Positions 27,130 to 38,815 are shown, numbered from the stretch's first letter. The stretch: DNA of 64,000 nucleotides from Micrococcus lacusdianchii (GCF_023155805.1 NZ_JAKNUW010000006.1:87419-151418), one strand, 5' to 3'. A program made the numbers and translations. The notes: generated by a model from the letters alone, not told the origin.

Positions 27130-27387
27130 TCAGCCCCAGTGGGGCGGGCGCTGCTCGCGCAGCCAGCGGTCGTGCTCGGCCTCGGCCGGGTCGGCCGGCA
27201 GGGCCCGTCCGGCGCGCGGCGTCGCAGCGCCCGTCACCGTGGCGGACGCCGCCGCGCTCGCGCCCCGGGGCGGAGCGCCCCCGCCGGTCCGCGACGCCAG
27301 CACCGGCTCGGGGCCGTCGGCGGACGCGGGGCCGGTGCCGGGGGCGTCCGCCCGACGCGGACCGCGTCGCCGCGGCTCAGCGGGCAT
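27130..27387 (-). CDS. Small protein coupled to the helicase-like gene
   Basis: An 85-residue Ala/Arg/Pro-rich protein whose ATG at 27387 overlaps the end of the 27377-31141 gene by 11 bases. The first 60 residues are low complexity, but the end (AEHDRWLREQRPPHWG) has the look of a conserved motif: short proteins ending in W-x-x-x-Q-R/K-PPHW follow similar NTPase genes in related actinobacteria as far as I recall. The overlap and this motif are the reasons for accepting it; function is unknown. Confidence 0.55.
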   Translation of the reverse strand: MPAEPRRRGPRRADAPGTGPASADGPEPVLASRTGGGAPPRGASAAASATVTGAATPRAGRALPADPAEAEHDRWLREQRPPHWG

Positions 27388-30300
27388 CCTCGCCGTCGTC
27401 CCCGTCCACGTCCTCCGGGTCCTCGAGGGGCAGGCCCAGCCGGTCGGCCAGGCGGTCCGCCACGGACTCGGGGTCCGCGAACACGTCGATCGCCCACAGC
27501 GTGTCCGTGTCCCAGCCGAGGGACTCGAGCCTCTCCGGCAGGCGACGCGAACGCTCCCGCACCGACAGCTCGCGGTAGGCCTCGCCGCCGTCGCTGACCA
27601 GGGCCAGCGGCCGGGCCCGGCCCCGCGGGCCGCGGACGTCCGCCACCGCCAGGTCCATGACCCCGCCGTGGTGCGGGGACGTGTGAGCCCCGTGGTCCTC
27701 GAGGCGGTCGCGCAGGTCCGTCAGCAGCGGGTCGCTCAGGCGCCCCGGCCGCCCCGCGTCCGCCTCGGAGAGCAGGAGGCCGAGCAGGCCGTGGAACGCG
27801 CGGGCCCCGCCGTCGAGCCGGTCCTCCTCGAGGTCCTCCGCCCGCAGCGCCGAGACCAGGTGCATGCGGGTCCGGGCGCGGGTGAGCGCCACGGTGAGCA
27901 TGCGCTCGCCGTCCGGGTCGGAGAGGGCGCCGAAGTGATGGACCACGCGCCCGTGCGGCGTGCGCCCGTAGCCGGGGCTGAGGATCACGGCGTCCCGGGT
28001 GATGGTGGACGCCCGCGTCACGGGGGCGATGACGAACGGCTCGCGGTCGTCCCCCTCCCCCCGGCCCCGGGCCAGGAAGTCCGCCGCCCACGGCGCCTGC
28101 GCCGCGGTGGCCAGCACGGCGGCGGCCACACGGCGGGCGTGCTGCTCGGACACCGTGATCACCGCCAACGACTCCTCCGGACGGTCCCGGGCGTGCTCGA
28201 AGACCCGCTGCACGCAGCGGGAGATCTCCGCCGGGGTGGACTCGACCACGTCCCCGCCGGTCATGGGGATGCCCGTCCCCTCCGGCAGGTACTCCGCCGT
28301 GACGGTACGGTCCCGGCCGGTGAACTCGGCCGCGGTGGGCAGGCAGTCCACGGCGCTGTCGTACGCGAGGCGGGAGATCAGCCGGACCATCCCCCGCGGC
28401 AGCGGGCGATGCACCTGGCCGAGCGCCGCGGACGGCAGCACCTCGGCCAGGGCCTGGTGGGCCGAGCGCAGGGGACGCAGCGGGCCGGCCGTGGCCGTCG
28501 GGTCCACGGACACCTGGAAGGACTGCGGCCGGCCGATGGCGGGGTCACCGAGGGCCACCACCTGGGGGGCCCGGGTGAGCGCGCCGACCACCGAGGCCAG
28601 GGCGGTGGCGTCCGCCTCCAGCAGCAGCACCACGTCCGCCTCCCACTCCGGCGGGAACTCGGTCAGCGCCATCGGCGAGGTGGTGACGATCGGCACGAGG
28701 GGGCGCAGCACCTCGGGCGTGATGGTGGCCAGCGACTCCACGTCCGGCCGGCCCTGACGCAGCAGCGAGCGCAGGACGGCCGCGTCCGCGCGGTAGGTGC
28801 GGAGGGCCTCCTTCCACTGGCGGCCCAGCTCGGCGGCCAGGCGGTCCGCACCGGAGTCCAGCAGGGCCCGGTCCGCCGCGCGGTAGCCGCGCTCGACGGC
28901 GCTGAGGTCGTCCCCGCTCATCATCGCCAGGAAGTCGTCCCCGGAGATCATGGCCTCGAGGGCGGACTGCCACCACGCGAGCTCGAGCTCGGCGGCCAGG
29001 CGGTCGGCGGGGACCTCCCGCCGGTGCAGGTCCTCGAGCAGCTCGTTGAGGCCGTGGTCCCGCAGCTCGTCCAGGACGAGGGTGCGCTCGGGCAGGGTGG
29101 CCAGCGTGGGCCGGTCCGCCACGAGGCCGTCGACGGCGGCCATCAGGTCGTCCGCGTCCGTCGCCGTCAGGGAGGCCTCCGCGGTGGCCTCGGGGGCCAG
29201 CACGCGCTCGAGGCGTTCGAGCGCGTCGGCGACGCCGGCCACCGCCCGGCGCCCGCGGGCGGCCTGGTCCGGGACCATCGGCAGGGAGGACGGGTCCGCG
29301 GCCTGGGCGGCCCAGTCCGCGAGGACGGCCTCCACCTCCAGCAGCTCCTGGTGCAGGTCCGGGACCTGCACGCCCGGCCGCACCACGTCCTTCGCGGTGC
29401 GGCGCAGACGGGAGCGGGCCACGGAGGACATCTCCACCATGTTGTTCCTCCGCCACTGGCTCGAGGCGGTGGCGGCCACCAGCTGGGGGACGTCCAGCGA
29501 GAACACCTCGGGCTTGATCGCCGTCAGGATGCGCTCCACCCGGGCGTACAGGTCCGACTGCTCGGCCCAGCCGTCCACCGTGCGGGCCCGGCGCAGGCCG
29601 GCCTGGGAGGCGGCCGCGTCCACGGCACGACGGGTCGTGTGGAGGGTGGCGGCCAGGTGCTCCACGAGCTCCCCGGCGGCCTCGGTCTCCTGCACGTTGC
29701 GCACCCGCGCCCCGAACCAGCGGCTCTGCGTGGCGTCCCGGTCGAACGCGCCGAGCTCGCCGGCGCGCACCAGCTGCTGCGCCACGGCGTGGCGGTCCAC
29801 GGTGGAGTCCAGCACCGAGCGCTTGAGGCGGACGGTGGTGGCCGGCGGGGTCTCCAGGGAGGTCAGCGCCGCGAGGGCCTGCATGGCCTGGAACGGCGAG
29901 CACCCCCACCGGGGGCGGACGTGGTGCAGGGAGTCGACGTGCTCCCGCAGGCGGCGGCGCAGCTCCACGAGCTCGGCGTCCGCGGCGGCCCGGTCCGGGG
30001 CCTGGGCGCGCTCGGCGCGCAGCACGGCGGCCACGAGCTGGCGGCGCAGGTCCTCGGGGTCGGCGTTGGCCGGCACGTCCAGGACGGCGTCCCGCAGCCC
30101 GACCTCGTCGAGGCGGGCGTGCAGGTCCGTCAGGGCGGCGGAGCGCTCCGCCACGACGAGCACGCGGCGGCCCTCCCACGCCAGGCGGGCCGCGAGCGCG
30201 GCGGCCGTCTGCGTCTGCCCGGTGCCGGGGGCGGTGTCCACCACGAGGGAGCGGCCCGACGCGGCGTGCTCGACCACGCGGCGCTGGGAGGCGTCCAGGT

Positions 30301-31141
30301 CCAGGACCAGGCGCTCGTCCACCGGGGCGACGGCGTCCTCGTCCGGCCCCGGGCTCGGGTCCAACGGCTCGGGACGGGGGACCATGCCGGTGCCGGCGTC
30401 GTAGAGGGCCTGGACCACGGGGAGGCGGTCGAGGGACTCGGGCAGCGAGGCGGTGTCCCCCAGGTCGGCGAACGTGGAGACGAGGAGCCGCTCGGAGACC
30501 TCGAGCCCGGTGAGCGCGGCGGCCTCCTCGCGCAGCAGGGCCAGGGCCGGGCCGGGTTCGATGCGCGCGGTGGCGTAGGCCGCCTGCCGGTAGGCCTCGG
30601 GGTCCAGCCGAATCCCGTGGTGCCGGCGCAGGTTCCGCACGAGCGCCGGGTTCAGCCGGGCGGGCTCGGTGATCTGCACCTCGACCTCGTCGCGACCGCG
30701 GGCGCCGCTGCGGACGGTGAACGCCACACGCGCCAGCAGCACGGGGGCGGTGCGCCGCTCCCGGCGGCTGTCCTCGTGCGCGCTCCACGTGGCCACGCCC
30801 AGGGCGAGGGCGCCGACGTCGATCCCCCGCTCCTCGCCGAGGCGGCGCACCGTGGCGCGCAGCGCCATGGCCACCTCCTGCGCGGCGTCCAGGTCGGGGC
30901 CCGCAGGCAGCAGGGTGGACAGGCGGGTGCGCCGGCCCAGCAGCAGCTGGGACAGCCCCGAGGTGCTCGCACCGGTCAGGTCGACGGCGTTGGCCGCCGA
31001 GGGCGCGAACCGGAGCATGGTGTCCGACTCCGCGCCGGAGCCGAGGGAGGCCACCCACGTGGCGGGGTCGGGCCGCTCCTGCTCCGCCGGTCGGGCGGCG
31101 GCGCGGGCGCGGGCCAGCCGCGGGAACTCCTGCTCGGTCAC
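27377..31141 (-). CDS. Large superfamily-1 helicase-like NTPase with C-terminal nuclease-like domain
   Basis: The 1254-residue protein has an N-terminal DUF4011-like region (RFAPSAANAVDLTGASTSGLSQLLLGRRTRLSTL), an AAA_11/UvrD-like P-loop region near residues 295-345 (VVDTAPGTGQTQTAAALAARL), a long helical insertion, a second RecA-like region (FVIAPVTRASTITRDAVILSPGYG, then ERMLTVALTRARTRMHLVSAL) and a C-terminal domain of about 120 residues (MDLAVADVRGPRGRARPLALVSDG) that resembles a Vsr/REase-type fold. The Walker A position has Gln instead of Lys (GTGQTQ), which questions ATP hydrolysis. It starts at a GTG at 31141, 61 bases after guaA. A role in DNA repair or defence is inference. Confidence 0.8.
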   Translation of the reverse strand: MTEQEFPRLARARAAARPAEQERPDPATWVASLGSGAESDTMLRFAPSAANAVDLTGASTSGLSQLLLGRRTRLSTLLPAGPDLDAAQEVAMALRATVRRLGEERGIDVGALALGVATWSAHEDSRRERRTAPVLLARVAFTVRSGARGRDEVEVQITEPARLNPALVRNLRRHHGIRLDPEAYRQAAYATARIEPGPALALLREEAAALTGLEVSERLLVSTFADLGDTASLPESLDRLPVVQALYDAGTGMVPRPEPLDPSPGPDEDAVAPVDERLVLDLDASQRRVVEHAASGRSLVVDTAPGTGQTQTAAALAARLAWEGRRVLVVAERSAALTDLHARLDEVGLRDAVLDVPANADPEDLRRQLVAAVLRAERAQAPDRAAADAELVELRRRLREHVDSLHHVRPRWGCSPFQAMQALAALTSLETPPATTVRLKRSVLDSTVDRHAVAQQLVRAGELGAFDRDATQSRWFGARVRNVQETEAAGELVEHLAATLHTTRRAVDAAASQAGLRRARTVDGWAEQSDLYARVERILTAIKPEVFSLDVPQLVAATASSQWRRNNMVEMSSVARSRLRRTAKDVVRPGVQVPDLHQELLEVEAVLADWAAQAADPSSLPMVPDQAARGRRAVAGVADALERLERVLAPEATAEASLTATDADDLMAAVDGLVADRPTLATLPERTLVLDELRDHGLNELLEDLHRREVPADRLAAELELAWWQSALEAMISGDDFLAMMSGDDLSAVERGYRAADRALLDSGADRLAAELGRQWKEALRTYRADAAVLRSLLRQGRPDVESLATITPEVLRPLVPIVTTSPMALTEFPPEWEADVVLLLEADATALASVVGALTRAPQVVALGDPAIGRPQSFQVSVDPTATAGPLRPLRSAHQALAEVLPSAALGQVHRPLPRGMVRLISRLAYDSAVDCLPTAAEFTGRDRTVTAEYLPEGTGIPMTGGDVVESTPAEISRCVQRVFEHARDRPEESLAVITVSEQHARRVAAAVLATAAQAPWAADFLARGRGEGDDREPFVIAPVTRASTITRDAVILSPGYGRTPHGRVVHHFGALSDPDGERMLTVALTRARTRMHLVSALRAEDLEEDRLDGGARAFHGLLGLLLSEADAGRPGRLSDPLLTDLRDRLEDHGAHTSPHHGGVMDLAVADVRGPRGRARPLALVSDGGEAYRELSVRERSRRLPERLESLGWDTDTLWAIDVFADPESVADRLADRLGLPLEDPEDVDGDDGEDAR

Positions 31142-31202
31142 GTCCTGGGTGTCCTTCCTGTGCTGTCTCGGCGGTCGGTGCGCGTCCTGACGGGAGCCCC
31201 GC

Positions 31203-32822
31203 TCACTCCCACTCGATGGTGCCCGGGGGCTTGCTCGTGACGTCCAGCACGACCCGGTTGATCCCGTCCACCTCGTTGGTGATGCGGTTGGAGATCCGGG
31301 ACAGGACCTCGGAGGGGATGCGCGCCCAGTCGGCGGTCATGGCGTCCTCGGAGGTGACGGGGCGCAGCACCACCGGGTGGCCGTAGGTGCGGCCGTCGCC
31401 CTGCACGCCCACGGAGCGCACATCCGCGAGCAGCACCACCGGGCACTGCCAGATGTGGCGGTCCAGCCCGGCGGCGGTGAGCTCGGCGCGCACGATCGCG
31501 TCCGCCCGACGCAGCAGGTCCAGGCGCTCCTGGGTGACCTCGCCGATGATGCGGATGCCCAGGCCCGGGCCCGGGAAGGGCTGGCGGTGGACGATCCCGT
31601 CCGGCAGGCCCAGCTCGGCGCCCACGGCGCGGACCTCGTCCTTGAAGAGCTCGCGGAGCGGCTCGCACAGCTCGAACTCGATGTCGTCCGGGAGGCCGCC
31701 CACGTTGTGGTGGGACTTGATGTTCGCGGCACCGTCGCCACCGCCGGACTCGACCACGTCCGGGTACAGGGTGCCCTGGACGAGGAACCTCACGTCCGTC
31801 GCGTGGGGGTCCTCGGCCGACTCCAGGACGATGTCCGCCTGCGCCTTCTCGAAGGTGCGGATGAACCGCTCGCCGATGATCTTGCGCTTGGCCTCCGGGT
31901 CGGTGACGCCGGCCAGCGCGGAGAGGAAGTCCTCCCGGGCGTCCACCATCACGAGGCGGGCGCCGCCGTGGGCCTCGCCGAAGGCCTTCTCGATCTCGGC
32001 GGACTCCCCCTCCCGCATGAGGCCGTGGTCCACGTAGACGCACGTGAGGCGGTCGCCGATGGCGCGCTGCACGAGCGCGGCGGCCACCGCGGAGTCCACG
32101 CCGCCGGACAGGCCGCAGATGGCCCGCGCGTCGCCGACCTGCTCGCGGATGCGGGCCACCTGCTCCTCGATCACGTTCGCGGCGGTCCAGTCCTGGCCCA
32201 GGCCCGCGCCGTCCACGAGGAAGTTGCGCAGCACCTCCTGGCCGCGCTCGGAATGGCCGACCTCGGGGTGCCACTGCACGCCGAACAGGCGCCGCTCGCG
32301 GTCCTCGAACGCCGCGACCGGGGCGCCGGCGGTGGTGGCGGTCACGGTGAAGCCCTCGGGGGCCTGGGTGACGGCGTCGCCGTGGGACATCCACACGACC
32401 TGCTCCGCGTCCTGGCCGGAGAACAGCACCGAGTCCCCCGCCGCGGTCTCCAGACGGGTGGAGCCGTACTCGCGCGTCCCGGTCTTGGCCACCACGCCGC
32501 CGAGGGCGTGCGCGATCGACTGGAACCCGTAGCACAGGCCGAGGACGGGCACGCCGGCCTCGAGCAGCGCCGGGTCCAGGCGCGGGGCGCCGTCCTCGTA
32601 GACCGACGACGGGCCGCCGGAGAGGATCAGGGCCGCGGGCTCGCGCGCAAGGATCTCGGCGGCCGGGGTGGACGCGGGCACGACCTCGGAGTACACGTTC
32701 GCCTCGCGCACACGACGCGCGATCAGCTGGGCGTACTGGGCACCGAAGTCCAGGACGAGGACGGTGGGCAGGACGTCGTGCAGCGGGGTGGGCTGGTCAC
32801 GGTGGGGGTCGGTCTGGGTCAC
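31203..32822 (-). CDS. guaA: GMP synthase (glutamine-hydrolysing)
   Basis: The 539-residue enzyme converts XMP to GMP. It has the class I glutamine amidotransferase domain (nucleophile Cys97 in [19 protein letters not shown] near 65-75; [11 protein letters not shown]), the ATP pyrophosphatase domain with PP-loop [13 protein letters not shown], and the C-terminal dimerisation domain ([43 protein letters not shown]). Start is the GTG at 32822. It is in the same run as guaB and guaB3, so the last two steps to GMP are clustered. Confidence 0.97.
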   Translation of the reverse strand: MTQTDPHRDQPTPLHDVLPTVLVLDFGAQYAQLIARRVREANVYSEVVPASTPAAEILAREPAALILSGGPSSVYEDGAPRLDPALLEAGVPVLGLCYGFQSIAHALGGVVAKTGTREYGSTRLETAAGDSVLFSGQDAEQVVWMSHGDAVTQAPEGFTVTATTAGAPVAAFEDRERRLFGVQWHPEVGHSERGQEVLRNFLVDGAGLGQDWTAANVIEEQVARIREQVGDARAICGLSGGVDSAVAAALVQRAIGDRLTCVYVDHGLMREGESAEIEKAFGEAHGGARLVMVDAREDFLSALAGVTDPEAKRKIIGERFIRTFEKAQADIVLESAEDPHATDVRFLVQGTLYPDVVESGGGDGAANIKSHHNVGGLPDDIEFELCEPLRELFKDEVRAVGAELGLPDGIVHRQPFPGPGLGIRIIGEVTQERLDLLRRADAIVRAELTAAGLDRHIWQCPVVLLADVRSVGVQGDGRTYGHPVVLRPVTSEDAMTADWARIPSEVLSRISNRITNEVDGINRVVLDVTSKPPGTIEWE

Positions 32823-32863
32823 CCGTCAAGGATAGACGAGCCCCGCCGTGGGCCGCCGGGCGG

Positions 32864-33421
32864 TCAGTAGCGTCGCGCGGCCTCGGGGTGGCGGGCGATC
32901 TCCTCACGCACGACGCGGGTGATCCGCTTCTCCACGACGAACGAGAGGAACGGCACCACGCCGCCGCCGGCCATCGCGAGCAGCCGCACCGGGGACCACC
33001 GCATGAGGGACCACAGGCGGAAGCACGCGAGCAGGTACAGCACGTACATCCAGCCGTGGGCGATCAGGATGAGCAGGGACAGGTTCACCCCGCCGGTGAC
33101 GGAGTCCTCGGGGTGCAGCCCCAGGGTGTTGGGCACCCCGTCCACCGTGGTGCCGCCGGCGTACAGCTCCGTCCCGAGGCCGTACTTGAAGACCATCTCC
33201 GCCACCAGGAGCAGCAGCATCACGCCGGTGATCCACGAGCACACCACGTACAGGCGCGTGGCGGAGCGGATCTGCTGCTGTGTCCCGGCGAACCGGCGTC
33301 GTTCCCGGCCGGGCCGGGGCGGCGGCGCGGGCAGGTCGGCCTCCGTGATGTCCTCGGGGTCCGGCAGCGTGTCGGGGTCCACGGGGGTGCCCGCCTCCGG
33401 GCGGGGATGCGATCCGGTCAT
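32864..33421 (-). CDS. DUF3817 family membrane protein
   Basis: The 185-residue protein has an Asp/Pro/Arg-rich cytoplasmic start and three hydrophobic helices (about residues 56-76, 112-135 and 145-165), with the DUF3817 pattern RLYVVCSWITGVMLLLLVAEM, HGWMYVLYLLACFRLW and VPFLSFVVEKRITR. Function is unknown. It commonly lies next to guaA in actinobacteria. Its ATG overlaps the SURF1 stop (ATGA). Confidence 0.9.
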   Translation of the reverse strand: MTGSHPRPEAGTPVDPDTLPDPEDITEADLPAPPPRPGRERRRFAGTQQQIRSATRLYVVCSWITGVMLLLLVAEMVFKYGLGTELYAGGTTVDGVPNTLGLHPEDSVTGGVNLSLLILIAHGWMYVLYLLACFRLWSLMRWSPVRLLAMAGGGVVPFLSFVVEKRITRVVREEIARHPEAARRY

Positions 33422-34368
33422 GGCCGGGACTCCTTCCTCAGGCCCTCGGGCCCGTCCTGCGTGCGGTGCACGTCGTCGTCGGGGGCGCCGTGGTAGGCGG
33501 CATAGGCCCGGCGCGCCTCCTCCTTGCGGAGGCGGGCCTGCTCACGACGCCGGGCGAGCTCCTCGGCGCGCCAGCGCGCCGCCCACTCCTCGTCCAGCTC
33601 GGCCTCGCGCAGCTCCCGCTGGTGGTCGTCCCGGACGAACCGCCACCACAGGAACAGGGCGAAGCCCGCGAAGAGGATCCACTCGACCCCGTAGAACACG
33701 TTGAGCCAGATGACCTGGGTCTCCTCCGGCTGGGGCGCCACCCACACCGGCTCGAGCCCGCCCTCGGCTGCGCGGGTGCCCACCTCCGCACCCGTGGCGT
33801 CGGTGACCGCGAACGCGGCCACGTAGGCGGCGTACGACGGGACGTCCCACACGTTCACGAGCTGCCCCGGGGACAGCGTGGCGTACGCGGGGCGGCCGGC
33901 CGTGTCCCCGGCGTCGTCCGAGCGGGGCAGGGGGCCGTCCGGCGGCAGCAGGCGCCCGGCCACGGTGACCTCGCCGGTCGGGGCCGGGTCGAGGACGTCC
34001 GCGGTCGCGGACCAGCCGCGGACCACGGGGATCGTCTGCACGCCGGGGGCGTCCGCCACGCGGAACGCGGTGACGGTCCACCAGCCCTCGCGCCCGTCGG
34101 ACAGGCGCGGGCCGACCAGCACGTCCGTCCCGGGGAGGAACTCGCCGCGGGCGGAGACCACCTGATCCGCGGCGGCCGCCGTCAGCGCTTCGCCGGGGCG
34201 CAGGTGGGAGGTCAGCGGCACCGCGTTCTCGGTCTGGGAGCGGGGCGGCGGAGCGTTGGTCTCCGCCGCCTGGAACTGCCACCGGGACAGCAGGACGAAG
34301 ACCGTGGCGGCCACCAGGGCCAGCAGGAGGCTGAGGAGCCAGACGGGCTTGAGCGCGGTGCGGAGCAC
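33418..34368 (-). CDS. SURF1-family protein, cytochrome oxidase assembly factor
   Basis: The 316-residue protein has the SURF1 layout: N-terminal helix (about residues 8-28, WLLSLLLALVAATVFVLLSRWQF), an extracytoplasmic domain (EFLPGTDVLVGPRLSDGREGWWTVTAFR, IPVVRGW), a second helix near 225-245 (WLNVFYGVEWILFAGFALFLWWRF) and an Arg/Glu-rich cytoplasmic coiled tail of about 70 residues. SURF1 helps insert haem into aa3 oxidase. The start lies three bases after guaB3, implying co-transcription. Confidence 0.92.
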   Translation of the reverse strand: MLRTALKPVWLLSLLLALVAATVFVLLSRWQFQAAETNAPPPRSQTENAVPLTSHLRPGEALTAAAADQVVSARGEFLPGTDVLVGPRLSDGREGWWTVTAFRVADAPGVQTIPVVRGWSATADVLDPAPTGEVTVAGRLLPPDGPLPRSDDAGDTAGRPAYATLSPGQLVNVWDVPSYAAYVAAFAVTDATGAEVGTRAAEGGLEPVWVAPQPEETQVIWLNVFYGVEWILFAGFALFLWWRFVRDDHQRELREAELDEEWAARWRAEELARRREQARLRKEEARRAYAAYHGAPDDDVHRTQDGPEGLRKESRP

Positions 34369-34371
34369 GGC

Positions 34372-35508
34372 TCAGGAGGCTCCGGAGGGGGTGACGAGCA
34401 CCTCCACCTTCTGGAAGTCCTTGAGCTCTGTGTACCCGGACGTGGCCATGGCCCGCTTGAGGGCCCCCATCAGGTTGGAGGTGCCGTCGGTGTGATGGCC
34501 GGGCCCCCACAGGACCTCCTCGAGCGGGCCGACCTGGCCCACCCGGGTGCGGTGCCCACGCGGCAGCTCGGGGTGGGCGGCCTCGAGGCCCCAGTGCCAG
34601 CCGCGGCCGGGGGCCTCCGTGGCGCGGGCCAGCGCCCCGCCGAGCACGACGGCGTCCGCGCCCATCGCCAGGGCCTTGACGATCTCCCCGGACGTGCCCA
34701 CACCGCCGTCGGCGATCACGTGCACGTACCGTCCGCCGGACTCGTCCATGTAGTCGCGCCGGGCCTCGGCGATGTCCGCCACGGCGGTGGCCATGGGCAC
34801 ACGGATGCCCATGGCGCGGCGGGTGGTGCTGGAGGCGCCCCCGCCGAAGCCCACGAGCACACCGGCCGCGCCGGTGCGCATCAGGTGCAGCGCCGGGGTG
34901 TAGCCGGCCGCGCCGCCGACGATCACGGGCACGTCCAGCTCATAGATGAACTGCTTGAGATCCAGCGGCTCTTGCGCCTCGGACACGTGCTCGGCCGAGA
35001 CGGTGGTGCCACGGATGACGAACAGGTCCACGCCCGCCGCCAGGACGGTCTTGTAGAACTGCTGAGTGTGCTGGGGTGTGAGCGAGCCGGCCACTACGAC
35101 GCCGGCCTCCCGGATCTGCGCGAGGCGCTCGGTGATCAGCTCCGCGCGGACGGGCGCCGCGTAGATCTCCTGCAGGCGGCGGGTGACCTCCGGGCTGCCG
35201 GGCTCGGCCTCGAGCGCAGCGATGTCCTCGAGGAGCGGCTCCGGGTCCTCGTGCCGGGTCCACAGGCCCTCGAGGTTGAGCACGCCGAGACCCCCGAGGC
35301 GGCCGAGCGCGATGGCGGTGGCCGGACTCATGACGGAGTCCATCGGCGCGCCGATCACGGGCATGTCGAACGTGTACGCGTCGATGCGCCAGGACAGGCT
35401 CACGTCCCTCGGGTCCCGCGTGCGCCGGGCGGGCACCACGGAGACGTCGTCGAAGGAATAGGCCAGGCGGCCGCGCTTGCCTCGTCCGATCTCGATCTGG
35501 TTCGTCAC
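34372..35508 (-). CDS. guaB3: GuaB3-family IMP dehydrogenase-related protein
   Basis: The 378-residue protein is an IMPDH/GMPR TIM barrel lacking the CBS pair, starting IEIGRGKRGRLAYSFDDVSVVPARRTRDPRDV and containing VIGAPMDSVMSPATAIALGRLGGLGVLNLEGLW and VIADGGVGTSGEIVKALAMGADAVVLG. These are typical of actinobacterial GuaB3. Whether GuaB3 proteins act as true IMP dehydrogenases differs between lineages. It follows guaB in the same direction, separated by a hairpin. Confidence 0.93.
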   Translation of the reverse strand: MTNQIEIGRGKRGRLAYSFDDVSVVPARRTRDPRDVSLSWRIDAYTFDMPVIGAPMDSVMSPATAIALGRLGGLGVLNLEGLWTRHEDPEPLLEDIAALEAEPGSPEVTRRLQEIYAAPVRAELITERLAQIREAGVVVAGSLTPQHTQQFYKTVLAAGVDLFVIRGTTVSAEHVSEAQEPLDLKQFIYELDVPVIVGGAAGYTPALHLMRTGAAGVLVGFGGGASSTTRRAMGIRVPMATAVADIAEARRDYMDESGGRYVHVIADGGVGTSGEIVKALAMGADAVVLGGALARATEAPGRGWHWGLEAAHPELPRGHRTRVGQVGPLEEVLWGPGHHTDGTSNLMGALKRAMATSGYTELKDFQKVEVLVTPSGAS

Positions 35509-35554
35509 CCGATCAGCCTATCCCAGGGCCCGGACGCGACAGCGAGGACGACGC

Positions 35555-35590
35555 CGCCCCGGCGCCCTCCGCTGAGGGGGCGCCGGGGCG
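35555..35590 (-). terminator. Hairpin between guaB and guaB3
   Basis: CGCCCCGGCGCCC pairs with GGGCGCCGGGGCG over 13 bases with a loop of about nine. It lies in the 102-base gap after guaB, so it may end or attenuate the guaB transcript before guaB3. GACGACGC at its edge is shared with other terminators in the window. Confidence 0.65.
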
Positions 35591-35610
35591 GGACCGCCGG
35601 CGGGGTGTGG

Positions 35611-37230
<1,620 letters not shown>

Positions 37231-37339
37231 TCACAGGGCCCCCGCGCTGGGCCACGCGGGGGCGAGACGGACGTCACCACGACGTCACATGGCGCAATCC
37301 GTTTCGGTGTCATGGTATTAGACCGCCTAACCTCCCCGG

Positions 37340-38779
37340 ATGAGCACCGCACAGTCCTCCCCCGCACCGGCGTCCCGACGCCGGCTCCCCGCCTAGACGT
37401 CCAACTTCGGCTGGCAGATCGCCGCCGCCCTCGTCCTCGGCCTCGTCCTGGGCCTGATCGCCCGCGCGACGGGGCACACCTCCGAGCACCCGACGTGGCT
37501 CGGCGAGACGCTGGCCACCGTCGGCAGCATCTACATCAGCCTGCTGAAGGCCACGGTCGTCCCGCTGGTCTTCTTCGCCGTCGTCGCCTCCATCGCCAAC
37601 CTGGCCCAGGTGACCAATGCGGCCCGCCTGGCCGCCAAGACCCTGCTCTGGTTCGCCATCACGAGCCTGATCGCGGTGCTCATCGGCCTCGCCGTCGGCG
37701 TCGTGCTGCAGCCGGGCGTGGGCACCGGCCAGACCGCGCCGGCGTCGTACCAGGCCAAGGACGTCGGCTGGCTCGACTTCCTGACCTCCCTGGTGCCGGC
37801 GAACTTCCTCGGCCTGACCGTCAAGACCACGGCGGGCGAGGACGGCGCGCTGGCCTCCTCCCCCACGTTCAACGTGCTGCAGATCCTCGTGATCGCGATC
37901 GTCGTGGGCGTGGCCGCACTCAAGGTCGGCGAGAAGGCCGCCCCGTTCCTCACGTTCTCCCGCTCGGTGCTCGCGATCATCCAGAAGCTGCTGTGGTGGA
38001 TCATCCGCCTGGCCCCGATCGGCACCATCGGCCTGCTGGGCAACGCCGTGGCCTCCTACGGCTGGTCCACGATGGGCACCCTGGCCAAGTTCGTGGTGGC
38101 GATCTACGTGGGCCTGGCCCTCGTGATGCTCGTGGTGTACCCGCTGCTGGCGCGCCTGCACGGGCTCTCCGTCAAGCAGTTCTTCACCGGCGTGTGGCCG
38201 GCGTTCCAGCTCGGCTTCGTCTCCCGCTCCTCCCTGGGCACGCTGCCCGTCACCCAGCGGGTGGCCGAGCGCAACTTCGGCGTGCCCACCGGCTACGCCT
38301 CCTTCGCCGTCCCGCTGGGCGCCACCACCAAGATGGACGGCTGCGCCGCGATCTACCCGGCCGTGGCCGCCGTGTTCATCGCCCAGTTCTACGGGATCGA
38401 CATGAGCCTGAGCCAGTACGCCCTCGTGGCGCTCGTGTCCGTGCTGGGCTCGGCCGCGACCGCCGGCACCACCGGCGCCACCGTGATGCTCACGCTCACG
38501 CTGTCCACCGCCGGGCTGCCCCTCGAGGGCATGGCCCTGCTCCTGGCCGTCGACCCGATCGTGGACATGGGCCGCACCGCCCTCAACGTGTCCGGCCAGG
38601 CCCTCATCCCCGCCCTCGTGGCCTCCCAGGAGGGCATCCTGGACCGCTCCCGCTACGACGCCCCGCGCGGCGACATCTTCGGCGAGGACGAGGAGGAGAT
38701 CGTCGAGGCCCGCGCGGCCCGGACGAACGGCTCCCGCGAGGAGCTCGTCGGCTCGCAGGACTCTGGGCCCCGGCGATGA
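37340..38779 (+). pseudogene. Dicarboxylate/amino acid:cation symporter with an in-frame TAG at codon 19
   Basis: The frame from the ATG at 37340 to 38779 would encode a full-length DAACS transporter of about 479 residues (GltP/DctA type; SNFGWQIAAALVLGLVLGL helix 1, KATVVPLVFFAVVASI helix 2, LGTLPVTQRVAERNFGVP, PLGATTKMDGCAAIYP and VDMGRTALNVSGQAL motifs). However, codon 19 (37394-37396) is TAG. No ATG, GTG or TTG-initiated frame before 37610 could bypass it while keeping the first two helices. The rest is undamaged, so the lesion is recent, a sequencing error, or suppressed. A Trp codon changed to TAG is a simple explanation. Confidence 0.8.
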
Positions 38780-38784
38780 GACCG

Positions 38785-38815
38785 CCGAGCCCCCCTGGAG
38801 ACCAGGGGGGCTCGG
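38785..38815. terminator. Bidirectional hairpin terminator
   Basis: CCGAGCCCCCCTGG pairs perfectly with CCAGGGGGGCTCGG over 14 bases around an AGA loop, six bases after the symporter stop and 25 bases before the end of the convergent Tat-protein gene. Confidence 0.8.

Noticed and set aside
26210..31240. Very long plus-strand open frame opposite the helicase-like gene
   Set aside because: Protein is Arg/Gly/His/Gln-rich without domains; it is the antisense shadow expected at this GC content.
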